DNA of 64,000 bases from Larkinella sp. C7 (GTDB lineage Bacteria > Bacteroidota > Bacteroidia > Cytophagales > Spirosomataceae), in NCBI RefSeq assembly GCF_006149005.1, contig NZ_VBSL01000006.1, positions 372,001 through 436,000 of the forward strand, read 5' to 3'. Positions 24,032-33,521 of this stretch are shown piece by piece. The notes under the pieces were generated by a model. That model saw only the letters and a list, made by a program, of their open reading frames with translations. It was not told the DNA's origin and did no database searches. Every line of letters starts with the position of its first letter. Position 1 is the stretch's first letter. Made by a program: the position numbers and the translations under genes.

Positions 24032-26570
24032 ATTTCGGCTTCGGTGGACGGAAATCGCTCAACGTTATTCCACCAAAGCTGCTTTTTGCGAGGGAAACCG
24101 CACCATAACCTATGAAATGCTGTTCCACCGGGCCCATCAGTATGCTGATGCGCTGCTGGCCCGGAATTTCAGACAGCAGTGCATTCCCGTTCTGCTCGAC
24201 GATCCGCTGGAACACGTTGCCGCCTTGATCGGAGTTTTATTGTCCGGTAATTACTACCATTCAATCCATCGGCAATCGGTCGAATCCCTGAGCGACGTCG
24301 TGCATTCGCGGGCCTGCCCCGGTCTGATCAGTCATATGTCGCTGGTGGTTCCGAACCATCCGGGCTTGCCAACGCTCCTTCCCGAAACGCAGCCAACGGA
24401 TCGTTTTGCCACACGGTTGTACCCGATTATTTCGCCGGAAACGCCTTTTTGCCTTTTTATGACCTCGGGCAGCACCGGGCAGCCAAAGCAGGTGATCCAC
24501 TCGCATGCGAGTGTTCTGGCCGACACGTTCCGGCAAATAACCGACAACGAAATTACGGCTGCTGACCGGATCGACCTGCTGTTTTCGCTCGAATTCAGTG
24601 CCTCACTGGCCTGTATTTTTCCGGCTTTGCTGACAGGCGCTACGCTGGTGTTTTACGACCTGAAGAAAGAAGGCGTGTTGTCGTTGCCGGTTTTCTGGCA
24701 GCAGCAGAAAATTACGTTCAGCAGTTTGTCGGTTAGTACGTTTCGGCTGTTGTTAAAAACCGATACGGATTTTAGGGCCTTATCCGGCTTGCGGATGCTT
24801 TCCATCGGTGCCGAACCCATACAGCCCTCCGATATTACAGGCTTTCAGAAACGTTTTTCGACCCATACGACGCTGCAGGTGGCCTATGCGACGACCGAAA
24901 CCCGGACGATTTCGGAATATAAACTGCGAACCGACACGCCGGTAACGGATCATCTTTTTTCGGTGGGCAAACCGGTGTCCGGGCGAACGGTTTGGATTCG
25001 GTCAGAAACGGGTGCGCCCTTACCCCGCCATCAGGTGGGTGAAATTATCGTTCAGGCGTCGGGTATTCCCGCGGATTATCCGAATAATCGGGATGCTACG
25101 CAACGGGCCTACCAACGCCTGCCCGACGGAATGATCGCGTATGCGACCGGCGATCTGGGCTTTTTGGACGCCGATGGGTATTTGTTCTGGTGTGGCCGCA
25201 CGGATTTTGTAGTCAAGATTAACGGACAAAAGGTAAGCCTGATTCAAATCGAACAGGAATTGAAAAGCGGGAAGGGCGTAAAAAATGCTGCGGTTCTTTA
25301 CGATACCTCCCACGAAAACCGGTTCTTTCTGAAAGCGTTTCTGAGTATCGAACCCGATTTTGATTTGGCCGGTTTGCGGCAATTCCTGGCGCAGCGGTTA
25401 CCGGTCGTTATGCTCCCCGACCGCTACATTCTGCTCGATGCGTTGCCGCAGACCAAAACGGGTAAAATTGACCGGCTTCGTTTGGCCGCGCTGCCGGAGC
25501 CGGAAAGTCAACTTTCTGGTAAGCCGCTGGCCGATGAAGCCGATGCCTGGGATTTTGTTCCGTTGATTAAGTCCGTCTGGCAAAAAGAACTGGGGCTGAC
25601 AACGGCTTTGTCGGACTATGATGACTTTTTTCAGGACCTCGGTGGCGATTCGCTGATGGCGGAGAGCTGTCTGGCCGGGTTGGAAAACCGGATCGGAAAA
25701 ACCGTGCCGGTTCAGGCGGTTTTTTCGTATACGACGCCCAAAGCGCTAGCGCATTATCTCACAGGCTATGCGCAGCATCGGGTTCAGTGTATTCCGTTGA
25801 ATAAACCCGAACGCAACCGGAAACACGTCTATTTCATTCCGCCATTGCCGGGCGATCGGCGCATGTATCGCGGGATTGAAAGCCATCTGAATCAGGATTG
25901 CAATGTATATTATGTTCATTACGAGCCGTATACAACCAACGGGACGCTGATTCCGCTGGCTGATCTGGTCGGGCAGATGGCCCGGGCGATTGACGAACCG
26001 GCGGATAGCCTGCTCATTGGTTTTTCATTTGGCGGATTGGTGGCCTATCAGGTGGCTTTGGCCCTGGAGCAAAGCCAGCAACTGACCCTGAACCGGCTTG
26101 TTTTACTAGACACGCCCCTCTACCGGCGAATCACGTTTCGGGAATCCTTGCGGAAAGATGTACACCGGATCGGGCGAAAGGTGGTTGCGGGTTTTAAAAC
26201 GGAGCGGCCGGTTGACTGGAACGCCAGTTGGCAGCGGGCCGTTGCGCGGTATCGCAACCGCTTAACGAGTCGGACGACCCGTGCGGATGGGGGGACTCAG
26301 GCCGTCAGTTGGCAGGAACCGAGTTTCGCTGCGGTCCACCAATACGCGCGTCAGGCCGAGGTGAAAATTCCGGTTACCTGCCCCATTGTGCTCTTTCGGG
26401 CGAGCGATTCGTCCGCTTTTCAGTACGAAATACGGCCTGATTTTCGCTGGCAGTTGTTTGCTAAAACCGGTTTTGAAGAACACTGGCTGGAAGCCAACCA
26501 CGATCAGGTTTTGAACTCGGTCCATAGCTACCGGATTGGAACCATTGTGAATGGCTTCTTACACTCGTGA
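24021..26570 (+). CDS. NRPS-like single-module synthetase: adenylation-carrier protein-thioesterase (A-T-TE)
   Basis: The 849-residue protein has three domains and no condensation domain. Adenylation (1-490): core A3 TSGSTGQPK (148-156), A4 EFSAS (191-195), A5 AYATTET (289-295), A7 YATGDLG, A8 GRTDFVVKINGQKVSL, A10 Lys482 in TKTGKIDR. Carrier (about 510-580): DLGGDSL, with Ser544 for phosphopantetheine. Thioesterase (about 600-849): GFSFGG (Ser669), an Asp candidate in VLLDTPL (697) and His in EANHDQV near 828. The position equal to Asp235 of GrsA, which anchors the amino group of amino-acid substrates, is Ser193. That suggests a carboxylic acid without an alpha-amino group, such as a keto or aryl acid, as in A-T-TE enzymes of the RalA or atromentin-synthetase type. 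The product is unknown. Confidence 0.9.
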   Translation: MNDEFRLRWTEIAQRYSTKAAFCEGNRTITYEMLFHRAHQYADALLARNFRQQCIPVLLDDPLEHVAALIGVLLSGNYYHSIHRQSVESLSDVVHSRACPGLISHMSLVVPNHPGLPTLLPETQPTDRFATRLYPIISPETPFCLFMTSGSTGQPKQVIHSHASVLADTFRQITDNEITAADRIDLLFSLEFSASLACIFPALLTGATLVFYDLKKEGVLSLPVFWQQQKITFSSLSVSTFRLLLKTDTDFRALSGLRMLSIGAEPIQPSDITGFQKRFSTHTTLQVAYATTETRTISEYKLRTDTPVTDHLFSVGKPVSGRTVWIRSETGAPLPRHQVGEIIVQASGIPADYPNNRDATQRAYQRLPDGMIAYATGDLGFLDADGYLFWCGRTDFVVKINGQKVSLIQIEQELKSGKGVKNAAVLYDTSHENRFFLKAFLSIEPDFDLAGLRQFLAQRLPVVMLPDRYILLDALPQTKTGKIDRLRLAALPEPESQLSGKPLADEADAWDFVPLIKSVWQKELGLTTALSDYDDFFQDLGGDSLMAESCLAGLENRIGKTVPVQAVFSYTTPKALAHYLTGYAQHRVQCIPLNKPERNRKHVYFIPPLPGDRRMYRGIESHLNQDCNVYYVHYEPYTTNGTLIPLADLVGQMARAIDEPADSLLIGFSFGGLVAYQVALALEQSQQLTLNRLVLLDTPLYRRITFRESLRKDVHRIGRKVVAGFKTERPVDWNASWQRAVARYRNRLTSRTTRADGGTQAVSWQEPSFAAVHQYARQAEVKIPVTCPIVLFRASDSSAFQYEIRPDFRWQLFAKTGFEEHWLEANHDQVLNSVHSYRIGTIVNGFLHS

Positions 26571-26579
26571 AGAATCGAA

Positions 26580-27920
26580 TCAGGATGCAACGGCGCCGGT
26601 TGCCCGGTCCTGATCGGCGAGTTCGGGGGCCTGCTGGTATTTTTTTGCAAGGATTCCGTACGAATCGGAGCGCATGGCGATCAGCGTAACGAGCAGACCA
26701 ATGACGCCGGTTACGGTAAACAACAGCGCCAGCCCCCGGGCGCTTCCGGTGCCAAACCACGACCCCAGCAAATCCACGCCCGCGCCGGTGGTCATGAAGG
26801 GGATAAACACCAGTTGGGCAATGGGTCCGATGATGAAGGCGGTAATGGGCGAGGCCGCCTGCTCGACACTCTGGGCAAATCCGAAAACCCGGCCCTGCCG
26901 TTCGGGCGAAATCAATTTTTGAATGATGGTTTGCTCAGCCGCTTCCACCACCGGAATCAGGCAGAGATAAATAAACATGCCAACGGCAAGCAGTATAATG
27001 GACGCCTGAATGGTGAAGAAAATGCAGACCGTCCACATGGCAAGGTTGGCCAGAAAAAGCGTTCGGAGCGGTTTGGCACCCAGCCCATTACGGGCCACCA
27101 CCATGCCGCCGACAATGAAGCCCAGACTCAACACGCCCCACAATGTACCCCATACCTGTACCGAAACGAGTGACAGTCCGTAGGCATCCATCAGCGACAT
27201 AAAAACGCCACCCAGGAAATTGTTGAAGGTGTTGAAAAAAATGAGTCCCAGCAAACCCGGAATTTGCTGTACGGACTTCAGCGTTCCCCGGATGTCGAGG
27301 TGATTCGTTTTCGTTTCCGTAACGACAATTTCCGGTTCAGGAATGGAAAGGAGGCTTAGGTGAACGATGACCAGGGCCGTCAGCGCAATGGCCAGCGCCA
27401 GCATCCAGAACATACCCAGAAAACCGATCACCAAACCGCTGAAGAGCGACGCGACCAGAAACGACACCCCGTTGGCCGTACCGACCAGCCCGTTGGCTTT
27501 GTCGCGCTGGTCTTCGTCGATCAGAATGGTCACCAGGGTGGCAATGGCAATGCTGCGAATGTTGCCGGCAATGGCTCCCAGCAACCCAAACAGGATGAAG
27601 ACCCACAGGATGGGACTTGACGGGTTGGAAAACGTGGAGGAGGGATACCAACCATACAGCAGCAAATCCACCAGATAAAACCCCAGAGAACCGACGCTCG
27701 ACAGCATCATGGCGGTTTTTTTGCGGTTGTGATCGACCAGTGAACCCAGAAAAAAGCCGGAAACGGCAACGGTTCCCAGGTAAATACCGGCCATGATCGA
27801 CGTAGCGACCACCGACTTGGTTTCAAGGTACAACCAGAACGTCAACGCAAACCAGACGCAATTGTTGATGACGGAAGCGGTTAGTGTATTGGCGAGAAGG
27901 GCGTAAAATCGGTTCGTCAT
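26580..27920 (-). CDS. MFS efflux transporter, convergent with A-T-TE gene
   Basis: This 446-residue protein has about twelve membrane helices. The N-terminus (NRFYALLANTLTASVINNCVWFALTFWLYLETKS), the loop LVDHNRKKTAMM and the DEDQRDKANGLVGTANGVSFLV segment fit the MFS_3/enterobactin-exporter-like branch, which exports siderophores and drugs. It ends nine bases from the synthetase stop, tail to tail, which leaves no room for a separate terminator. Export of the synthetase's product is a reasonable but unproven reading. Its promoter lies in the gap before the DoxX gene, whose stop is 31 bases beyond this gene's start, so DoxX and MFS may form one minus-strand unit. Confidence 0.82.
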   Translation of the reverse strand: MTNRFYALLANTLTASVINNCVWFALTFWLYLETKSVVATSIMAGIYLGTVAVSGFFLGSLVDHNRKKTAMMLSSVGSLGFYLVDLLLYGWYPSSTFSNPSSPILWVFILFGLLGAIAGNIRSIAIATLVTILIDEDQRDKANGLVGTANGVSFLVASLFSGLVIGFLGMFWMLALAIALTALVIVHLSLLSIPEPEIVVTETKTNHLDIRGTLKSVQQIPGLLGLIFFNTFNNFLGGVFMSLMDAYGLSLVSVQVWGTLWGVLSLGFIVGGMVVARNGLGAKPLRTLFLANLAMWTVCIFFTIQASIILLAVGMFIYLCLIPVVEAAEQTIIQKLISPERQGRVFGFAQSVEQAASPITAFIIGPIAQLVFIPFMTTGAGVDLLGSWFGTGSARGLALLFTVTGVIGLLVTLIAMRSDSYGILAKKYQQAPELADQDRATGAVAS

Positions 27921-27951
27921 GAGTCTGTTGTTTACTGGGGCAAACGGTCCG

Positions 27952-28368
27952 CTAGCCTAAAACCGCTCGCAGAGAATTCTGGTTTCCGGATTCAGGGAAA
28001 GTTGCAGACGCCTGTTTTTTGTGGTAAAAAACGTACGAAGCAGCCCCTAAAACCACAAAAACAAGCATCGGTGCCCAGTCCATTGGTGTTTTCCCCGCGC
28101 TGAAGACGCAATAGGTGGCACCCAGTAAATCAAAAATCAGTCCGGCATACGCCCATTCCTTGATCCGGGGAAAACCGGGAATCAGAATGGCCATCACGCC
28201 GAGCAGTTTCGCCCACCCCAGAAACGGAAGCAGGTAGGCCGGCAGTTCGATTTGTTTAAACCCTTCGACGGCTTGCGGTATAACCAAAATATCGGGAATA
28301 GAAGAACCCAGCATAACAAACGCGAATAATCCGGTAAAAACCCAGTACAAAATTTTCGTCTTTTTCAT
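27952..28368 (-). CDS. DoxX-like membrane protein
   Basis: From the ATG at 28368 this is 138 residues with four membrane helices. The first, KILYWVFTGLFAFVMLGSSIPDIL, and the central LPAYLLPFLGWAKLLGVMAILIPGFPRIKEWAYAGLIFDLLGA carry the DoxX-like pattern (GWxKxxG, followed by an EWAY/AG helix). An ATG 39 bases upstream in frame would add a polar, non-helical leader, so the inner start was chosen. DoxX proteins are small, poorly understood inner-membrane proteins, some linked to thiol redox. It is 31 bases ahead of the MFS gene on the same strand. Confidence 0.8.
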   Translation of the reverse strand: MKKTKILYWVFTGLFAFVMLGSSIPDILVIPQAVEGFKQIELPAYLLPFLGWAKLLGVMAILIPGFPRIKEWAYAGLIFDLLGATYCVFSAGKTPMDWAPMLVFVVLGAASYVFYHKKQASATFPESGNQNSLRAVLG

Positions 28369-28625
28369 GGCAGTAGGTGTTGTTTGTTTACAGGACAAAT
28401 TTACCACCGGATCCGGACTCGGAGAGCGTATGAAAACGGCAATCTACAGGGTGGATTGCGACAATTACGAGAGCGCCACACTGGTCGTGATGGCGGTGAA
28501 AAAAGAGGGCAAAGCGGTTTCCTTTTCTGCTTACTTTCAACCCGATGCCGGAAATTTTTCACGAACGAATTGTTTAGTGGAATCATAAAAAAACTAAATT
28601 GGCGAACACCCGCTTGTGTCCACCA

Positions 28626-29528
28626 ATGGCTTCCCAAAACGATTTAGAATTTACGTATTCCACGATTGATCAAATTTTTCGTCTCAGCGTGGGCCAGACC
28701 GGCGACTACAGCGGGGCGATGTACAACGGCAATTTTAAGCTGACGCTGGAAGAAGCTCAACGCCAGAAACACCGTTTCATCGCGGAAAGTCTGGGCATTA
28801 CCAAAGGCACAAAAGTGCTCGACATGGGGTGCGGCTGGGGGCCGTTTCTGACCTACATCAAAGGCCAGGGGGCGATTGGCCGGGGCGTAACGCTGTCGTC
28901 GGCGCAGGCTGCGGCCTGTGTGCAGAATGGCCTGACGGTGGAAGTGAAAGACTGCCGCCTGATTACGCCCGCCGATTACGGCACCTTCGATGCCGTCAGT
29001 TGCATTGGCGGTATGGAGCATTTCTGTTCGATCGAGCAGTACAAAGCCGGTCAGCAGGACGCGGTTTACGCCGATTTTTTCAAAAATCTCTACAATTTGC
29101 TGCCCGTGGGCGGGCGGTTCTACATGCAGACGATGGTTTTCAGCAAAAACATGCTACCGCTGGAAGAAATCAGTCTGGAGGCACCCAAGGACTCGGATTC
29201 GTATTCACTGGCGTTGATGATTGCCCAGTTTCCGGGTTCGTGGCTGCCCTACGGCCCTGAGCAGGTGATCCGCAATGCGGCCCCCCATTTCAAGCTGATT
29301 TCGCAAAGCAGCGGACGGTTCGATTACATCGAAACCATCGGTCAATGGCGGAAGCGGTTTCGGGCCTTTAATCTAAAGAAATACGCGTTGTATGCTTCGC
29401 TGCTGCCCCGGTTTCTAACCAACAAGGCCATGCGGGATCTGATTGCCGTTTTCCGGGTCAGCCCAAACCGGGTTTGTTTCGAACGCGAGACGATGGATCA
29501 TTACCGGCTGGTGTTTGAGAAAGTGTAG
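28626..29528 (+). CDS. SAM-dependent methyltransferase, cyclopropane-fatty-acid-synthase-like
   Basis: The 300-residue protein (from ATG 28626; a TTG at 28599 is a weaker start) has the class I methyltransferase motif VLDMGCGWGPFLTYI (about 69-83) and the CFA-synthase-type TLSSAQAAA and CIGGMEHFCS segments, where unlike true CFA synthases the active-site Cys region is only partly kept. These enzymes methylate or cyclopropanate lipid or small-molecule acyl chains. It lies 258 bases from the start of the divergent DoxX gene and next to the A-T-TE locus, so a role as a tailoring enzyme there is possible; standalone lipid modification is equally possible. Confidence 0.85.
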   Translation: MASQNDLEFTYSTIDQIFRLSVGQTGDYSGAMYNGNFKLTLEEAQRQKHRFIAESLGITKGTKVLDMGCGWGPFLTYIKGQGAIGRGVTLSSAQAAACVQNGLTVEVKDCRLITPADYGTFDAVSCIGGMEHFCSIEQYKAGQQDAVYADFFKNLYNLLPVGGRFYMQTMVFSKNMLPLEEISLEAPKDSDSYSLALMIAQFPGSWLPYGPEQVIRNAAPHFKLISQSSGRFDYIETIGQWRKRFRAFNLKKYALYASLLPRFLTNKAMRDLIAVFRVSPNRVCFERETMDHYRLVFEKV

Positions 29529-29611
29529 ACGCTGATCAAGAACGGTCCGCCGTCGCGCCGGGCGGCCGGAGCCGTTGCAATCGCCGGGCGACCCGGCTTG
29601 ATCCTCTCTGT

Positions 29612-29630
29612 AGCGGATTTGCAATCTGCT
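29612..29630. repeat. Short dyad of a common intergenic type
   Basis: AGCGGATT TGC AATCTGCT is an inverted repeat with one mismatch. I recall similar TAGCGGATTTGCAATCCGCT words recurring between genes in Cytophagales genomes, which marks it as a dispersed palindrome rather than a specific operator. It follows the methyltransferase stop by 83 bases and precedes the protease stop by 47, so it could end either transcript. Confidence 0.4.
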
Positions 29631-29677
29631 CTTGCTAGAAACCATGAGGTTTTGCAAGTAGTTAATGCCGTTCAAAC

Positions 29678-32600
29678 CTATAACTTAATGATTTTCCATA
29701 CAACCGCTTTTCCATCAGTGGTTTCGATACGCAACAGATACATACCCGAAGGTGAAGCACTGATGTCCCATTCCTGCTGTCGGACTGGAGTCAGAAAGGT
29801 TTTTCGCTTTACTTCCCGTTCTTGCAGGTCACTTAATTGAAGCCGCCTGATCAGACGGTGAGCGGCTACGTTGATGACCAACTTACCTGAAGTTGGATTC
29901 GGATAAACGGTGATTCCATCAACCGACGATGGCTCATTCGCTAAAATCAAAGCCTTGATGGAAAGTACGTTTTTAATCGTGCCGTTCGGACAATTGACGT
30001 CACTTAATCCTGTTATAGTAAGTTTGTAATCGTTCGGCTGTTGGGTCGTGTTGAATGTAGCTGTATAAGGAGAATCCGGCGTTTGAATGACCTGACCATC
30101 CCAGCGGGTAAACAGCCACGGGCCCGTCCCCGTTAAAACAACCGAAATACGGGCGCTGTCACCGGGCAATAGATTTGAATTACTGCTGATCAGCTCTGCT
30201 GTAGGCAAAGACACAATGGTGATTTGTACCGAATCGCGGGAAAGAAGGGCAGGCTCACTACTTTCAGCATATACGGTATATGGACCGGGTTTTAGAGTCA
30301 GGGGCAAAGAGCAGGAAAAATCCTGACCGTTTACGACCGTGGGGTAACGGACCGTTTGCGAACCCGACTTTAAAACCAGTGAGAACTGGTTCGTCGTAGA
30401 AACACTTCCCTGTAGAGCTATAGAAGCGGTAAGTAGATCACCAGGGCAAAATTGGTTTTTGTTGGTCTTGACCAGCGAAAGTTTAGGAAGAACCGTCACC
30501 AGTAGGTTCGCTTCCGCGCCTGAGCAGCCATCGTCGTAGCAACGGGCGCGGTAGGTTGTGTTGATAATGGGTTTGATTTCCAATTGATTGGTGCCTTTCT
30601 CCAACCGATCGCTAACGGTTTCGCTTGCATTACGCCAGGACCAGACGACATTGCTACAGCCTTCAGCTTTCAGGGTGACCGATTCACCTGCTTCGGCGTT
30701 TTGTTTGGAGACCGATAGTTTAGGGGCCGCCATCGGCGCACAAGGGTTGTAGCGGATAATCTGGTAGGGGCCATTAAACCACAGGTTGCCCCAGCCATCG
30801 ACGGTCATTCTGCCAAGATAATTATAGCTTGGCATATTCCCCACATTTTTCCACGTCTGCCCATCGTATCGGTAGAGTGCCCGGGTACCGTCAACAACGT
30901 AGAGATTACCAAATGGGTCATTGGCCATATTTCGGACCGAAGTAATGGGCGAAGCCGGAGTTGTCCAGTTTTGTCCGTCGAATTTTGCCAGAGCCGGATT
31001 TGGATAGATACTGCCCGATTGAGCAATCCAAAGATTACCGAGTGCATCGGTGGCAATGTCAGAGAGATATTTGCCCAACTGAGGGGTGTTTTCACTGGAA
31101 AAAGTGCGGGACGTTTTTGTCAGCGCGTTAATTTCGGTCAGGACATAAGAGGAATTGGAAGAGTTGTATTGAATTACCCACACCAGGCCCGATTGAAGCG
31201 GAAGCCGTCGGAATATAGAGTAGTTAACCGGGGCGTCATAAATTGATATTAGTTTATCGCTAGCTGGGGCATAAACTGCGTTGAAGTTGTAAAATAAACG
31301 CGGCCTTACAGAAAAATAGTTGAATAAATGATTGGGTTTCAAGAGAATCCGCTCTGCCAATTCGCCGGATGGATTTGCCAGTTTCCCAATCTGCCAGAAA
31401 GGACGAACTAAATAGCTGCCGTTTCCGGTTGAAACGGCATTCATTAGCCATATTCCTTCCGGATTATCTTCGCTAAATGTCAAATCATAACTGCCAATTT
31501 TACCATTGGTAGACTTTTGATTTATCACCTGAAGGACAGATTTATCTAAATTTAAATGGAATAGTCCTTCCCTGTAATGGATAAACCAAAGTGTGTCGGT
31601 GGTGACCTTTACTGAGTATATTGGGCCAATCGGCAGATTTGGATAAGTGATCGAGTTAATAAACGACCATTTAGACGCCATCTGATCGTTACCAGTTCTG
31701 AATGTCTGCTTCATTTGAGTAAGTACACCGGTAGGAAGGGTAGGATCTTGCCCTTCATTGACATCTTCGATTTTTACATAATAGAGGGTGTTTGGTCGTA
31801 GATTCTCAATCATGCCGTTAATCGTATTAGGAGTACTTTTATCATACAATGATTTCTTATAAACCAGTTGCGTAAACAACGAATCCGTAGCGACACTAAC
31901 CTGGTGTGTCAGCGTATTGGTGCTCCGGGAGTATGCAAATGGAAAAGTCAATAGAGCCGGGCTAAACGGAATCGTGAAACTGGCTAGTGATGGATTTATA
32001 AAAAAACGTCCGGTTTTCGACCACGGCCCGGTCTGGCTCCCCTCCACCGACCTGACACGCCAGATAACCGGCCCTTGCTTATTGATGGAAAGTGAGAATG
32101 ACGGTTTTTCACTGACGCTTTTCATGGGAGAAGCAAAGCTTTCGTCACTGGCCGATGTAATTTGAATTTCGTAGGCTGTTGCGCCCGATACGGGTTGCAC
32201 CGAGAACGATTGCATCCCATTGTTATAGGGAACAAACCGTTGATCTGAGCCTGGTGAAAGAAGAACCGGAACTGAAATCGTATTGGTCGTCCGCAGTTGG
32301 CAAGTGGTTGACCAGGCTGATGAGCCGAACCGGTTAACGGCTCTTAAACGAACAAAATAGAATTGGTTTGGTTTTAGTTGATCGACATCGTACCCATTGA
32401 CCGCGGTTGTGTCGCTCACTATGCTTTTTGAAAAATCGGCGGTTTCTGCAATTTCGATATCAAAACGTTCGGCCTGGGGCTGCCCGTCCCAATATAAAAA
32501 AGGGGTTCCTGCCAAAGAAAGTTCAGCCGGTAAAACAGGAGCCTTGTCAGGTGCCGCTGTTAGTTTGACAAAATTCTTATCGGCATGAGCAGTCATTACG

Positions 32601-33346
32601 GCTTGGCATAGCGGGTGGAAACGAAAGGATCGGTCTGTACAGTAGCTCATGATCGTCCCCTGTGTTATTTCTAAAGACCCGGTATAGTTGCAATTGCCTT
32701 CAATATTGGCGCAATAATCGATGGGTCCGCCCGCCCAGGAGCAATCTTGGGTGTGTGCTGAGCCAAAGTTATGGCCTAATTCGTGGGCAATTGTCTGGAG
32801 ATTTTTTAGAGTAGACACCGAATAAATTCCCCCTAAAACGCCAAGCCCACTTGCACCCGTTACCGATTTTGTGTAGAGATAAGAAACTTTGTCATACCCT
32901 ATTTCCTTAAAGTTCTTTGTCCAGACGCTTGCCAGAGTTGAAAGTAACTTATAAATATCCGATTCACCCTTATACGGATCGGGGTCGGTATCTTTCCAGA
33001 TATGAATTCGGACTACCACCAGTTGGGTGTTGATTTCACGCTCGTAAACCTGCGAAACCGTTTCGATTTGTTTCAATATATAACTGCGAATCTGATTGGT
33101 GTCCTTGTCGAATTGCAAATAGGTTTCTGAATCAATATCGACGGCGATTCGACAGATATTGCGGGGAGTAGCCGCTTTCCGCGCTTTCTGATTGGCCAGC
33201 AACTGCTGCGCCTGCCCCATCATTCTGACTATGGTATCAGGTAAGTTCTGGTTACTAACTCCACAGATAGATCCGGTTTGGGCTTTCAAATAGGGACTGT
33301 AGGCGAGAATAAACAGAAAAATTAGTAAACCGTAGTGGTGTTTCAT
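29678..33346 (-). CDS. T9SS-secreted reprolysin-like (M12B) metalloprotease
   Basis: The ATG at 33346 (rather than 33385) opens a signal peptide KHHYGLLIFLFILAYSPYLKAQ; the mature protein runs to 1222 residues. The zinc site HELGHNFGSAH at 188-198 (HExxHxxGxxH) and the Met-turn-like TIMSYC following a Cys-rich segment place it in the reprolysin/adamalysin clan. Next come fibronectin-III-like domains (about 260-560), a region of beta-propeller-like repeats with FDGQNWT and YDGQTWKNVG, two Ig-like domains (PKLSVSKQNAEAGESVTL), and the type A T9SS sorting domain (YPNPTSGKLVINV near residue 1145, ending in KIIKL). It is expected on the cell surface or secreted. Monocistronic. Confidence 0.92.
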   Translation of the reverse strand: MKHHYGLLIFLFILAYSPYLKAQTGSICGVSNQNLPDTIVRMMGQAQQLLANQKARKAATPRNICRIAVDIDSETYLQFDKDTNQIRSYILKQIETVSQVYEREINTQLVVVRIHIWKDTDPDPYKGESDIYKLLSTLASVWTKNFKEIGYDKVSYLYTKSVTGASGLGVLGGIYSVSTLKNLQTIAHELGHNFGSAHTQDCSWAGGPIDYCANIEGNCNYTGSLEITQGTIMSYCTDRSFRFHPLCQAVMTAHADKNFVKLTAAPDKAPVLPAELSLAGTPFLYWDGQPQAERFDIEIAETADFSKSIVSDTTAVNGYDVDQLKPNQFYFVRLRAVNRFGSSAWSTTCQLRTTNTISVPVLLSPGSDQRFVPYNNGMQSFSVQPVSGATAYEIQITSASDESFASPMKSVSEKPSFSLSINKQGPVIWRVRSVEGSQTGPWSKTGRFFINPSLASFTIPFSPALLTFPFAYSRSTNTLTHQVSVATDSLFTQLVYKKSLYDKSTPNTINGMIENLRPNTLYYVKIEDVNEGQDPTLPTGVLTQMKQTFRTGNDQMASKWSFINSITYPNLPIGPIYSVKVTTDTLWFIHYREGLFHLNLDKSVLQVINQKSTNGKIGSYDLTFSEDNPEGIWLMNAVSTGNGSYLVRPFWQIGKLANPSGELAERILLKPNHLFNYFSVRPRLFYNFNAVYAPASDKLISIYDAPVNYSIFRRLPLQSGLVWVIQYNSSNSSYVLTEINALTKTSRTFSSENTPQLGKYLSDIATDALGNLWIAQSGSIYPNPALAKFDGQNWTTPASPITSVRNMANDPFGNLYVVDGTRALYRYDGQTWKNVGNMPSYNYLGRMTVDGWGNLWFNGPYQIIRYNPCAPMAAPKLSVSKQNAEAGESVTLKAEGCSNVVWSWRNASETVSDRLEKGTNQLEIKPIINTTYRARCYDDGCSGAEANLLVTVLPKLSLVKTNKNQFCPGDLLTASIALQGSVSTTNQFSLVLKSGSQTVRYPTVVNGQDFSCSLPLTLKPGPYTVYAESSEPALLSRDSVQITIVSLPTAELISSNSNLLPGDSARISVVLTGTGPWLFTRWDGQVIQTPDSPYTATFNTTQQPNDYKLTITGLSDVNCPNGTIKNVLSIKALILANEPSSVDGITVYPNPTSGKLVINVAAHRLIRRLQLSDLQEREVKRKTFLTPVRQQEWDISASPSGMYLLRIETTDGKAVVWKIIKL

Positions 33347-33521
33347 GTCGGGCAGTGGAGATGTTAAAGACGAGCTGTATTCCATATCGAAAGAATACCA
33401 GGTCGGGGTCGTTAAGGGCGGATCAAACGCATTGTGAATAGCCTATTTGCCTACTTATGACGGTACTTTCCCGGCTAAGTCACTTACACTGGCAGGAATA
33501 GCATGACTAATAGTTGAGTAG

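Noticed and set aside
28430-28588. 52-codon frame upstream of the methyltransferase
   Set aside because: No family resemblance, no coupling to a neighbour, and likely a chance frame in the promoter region.
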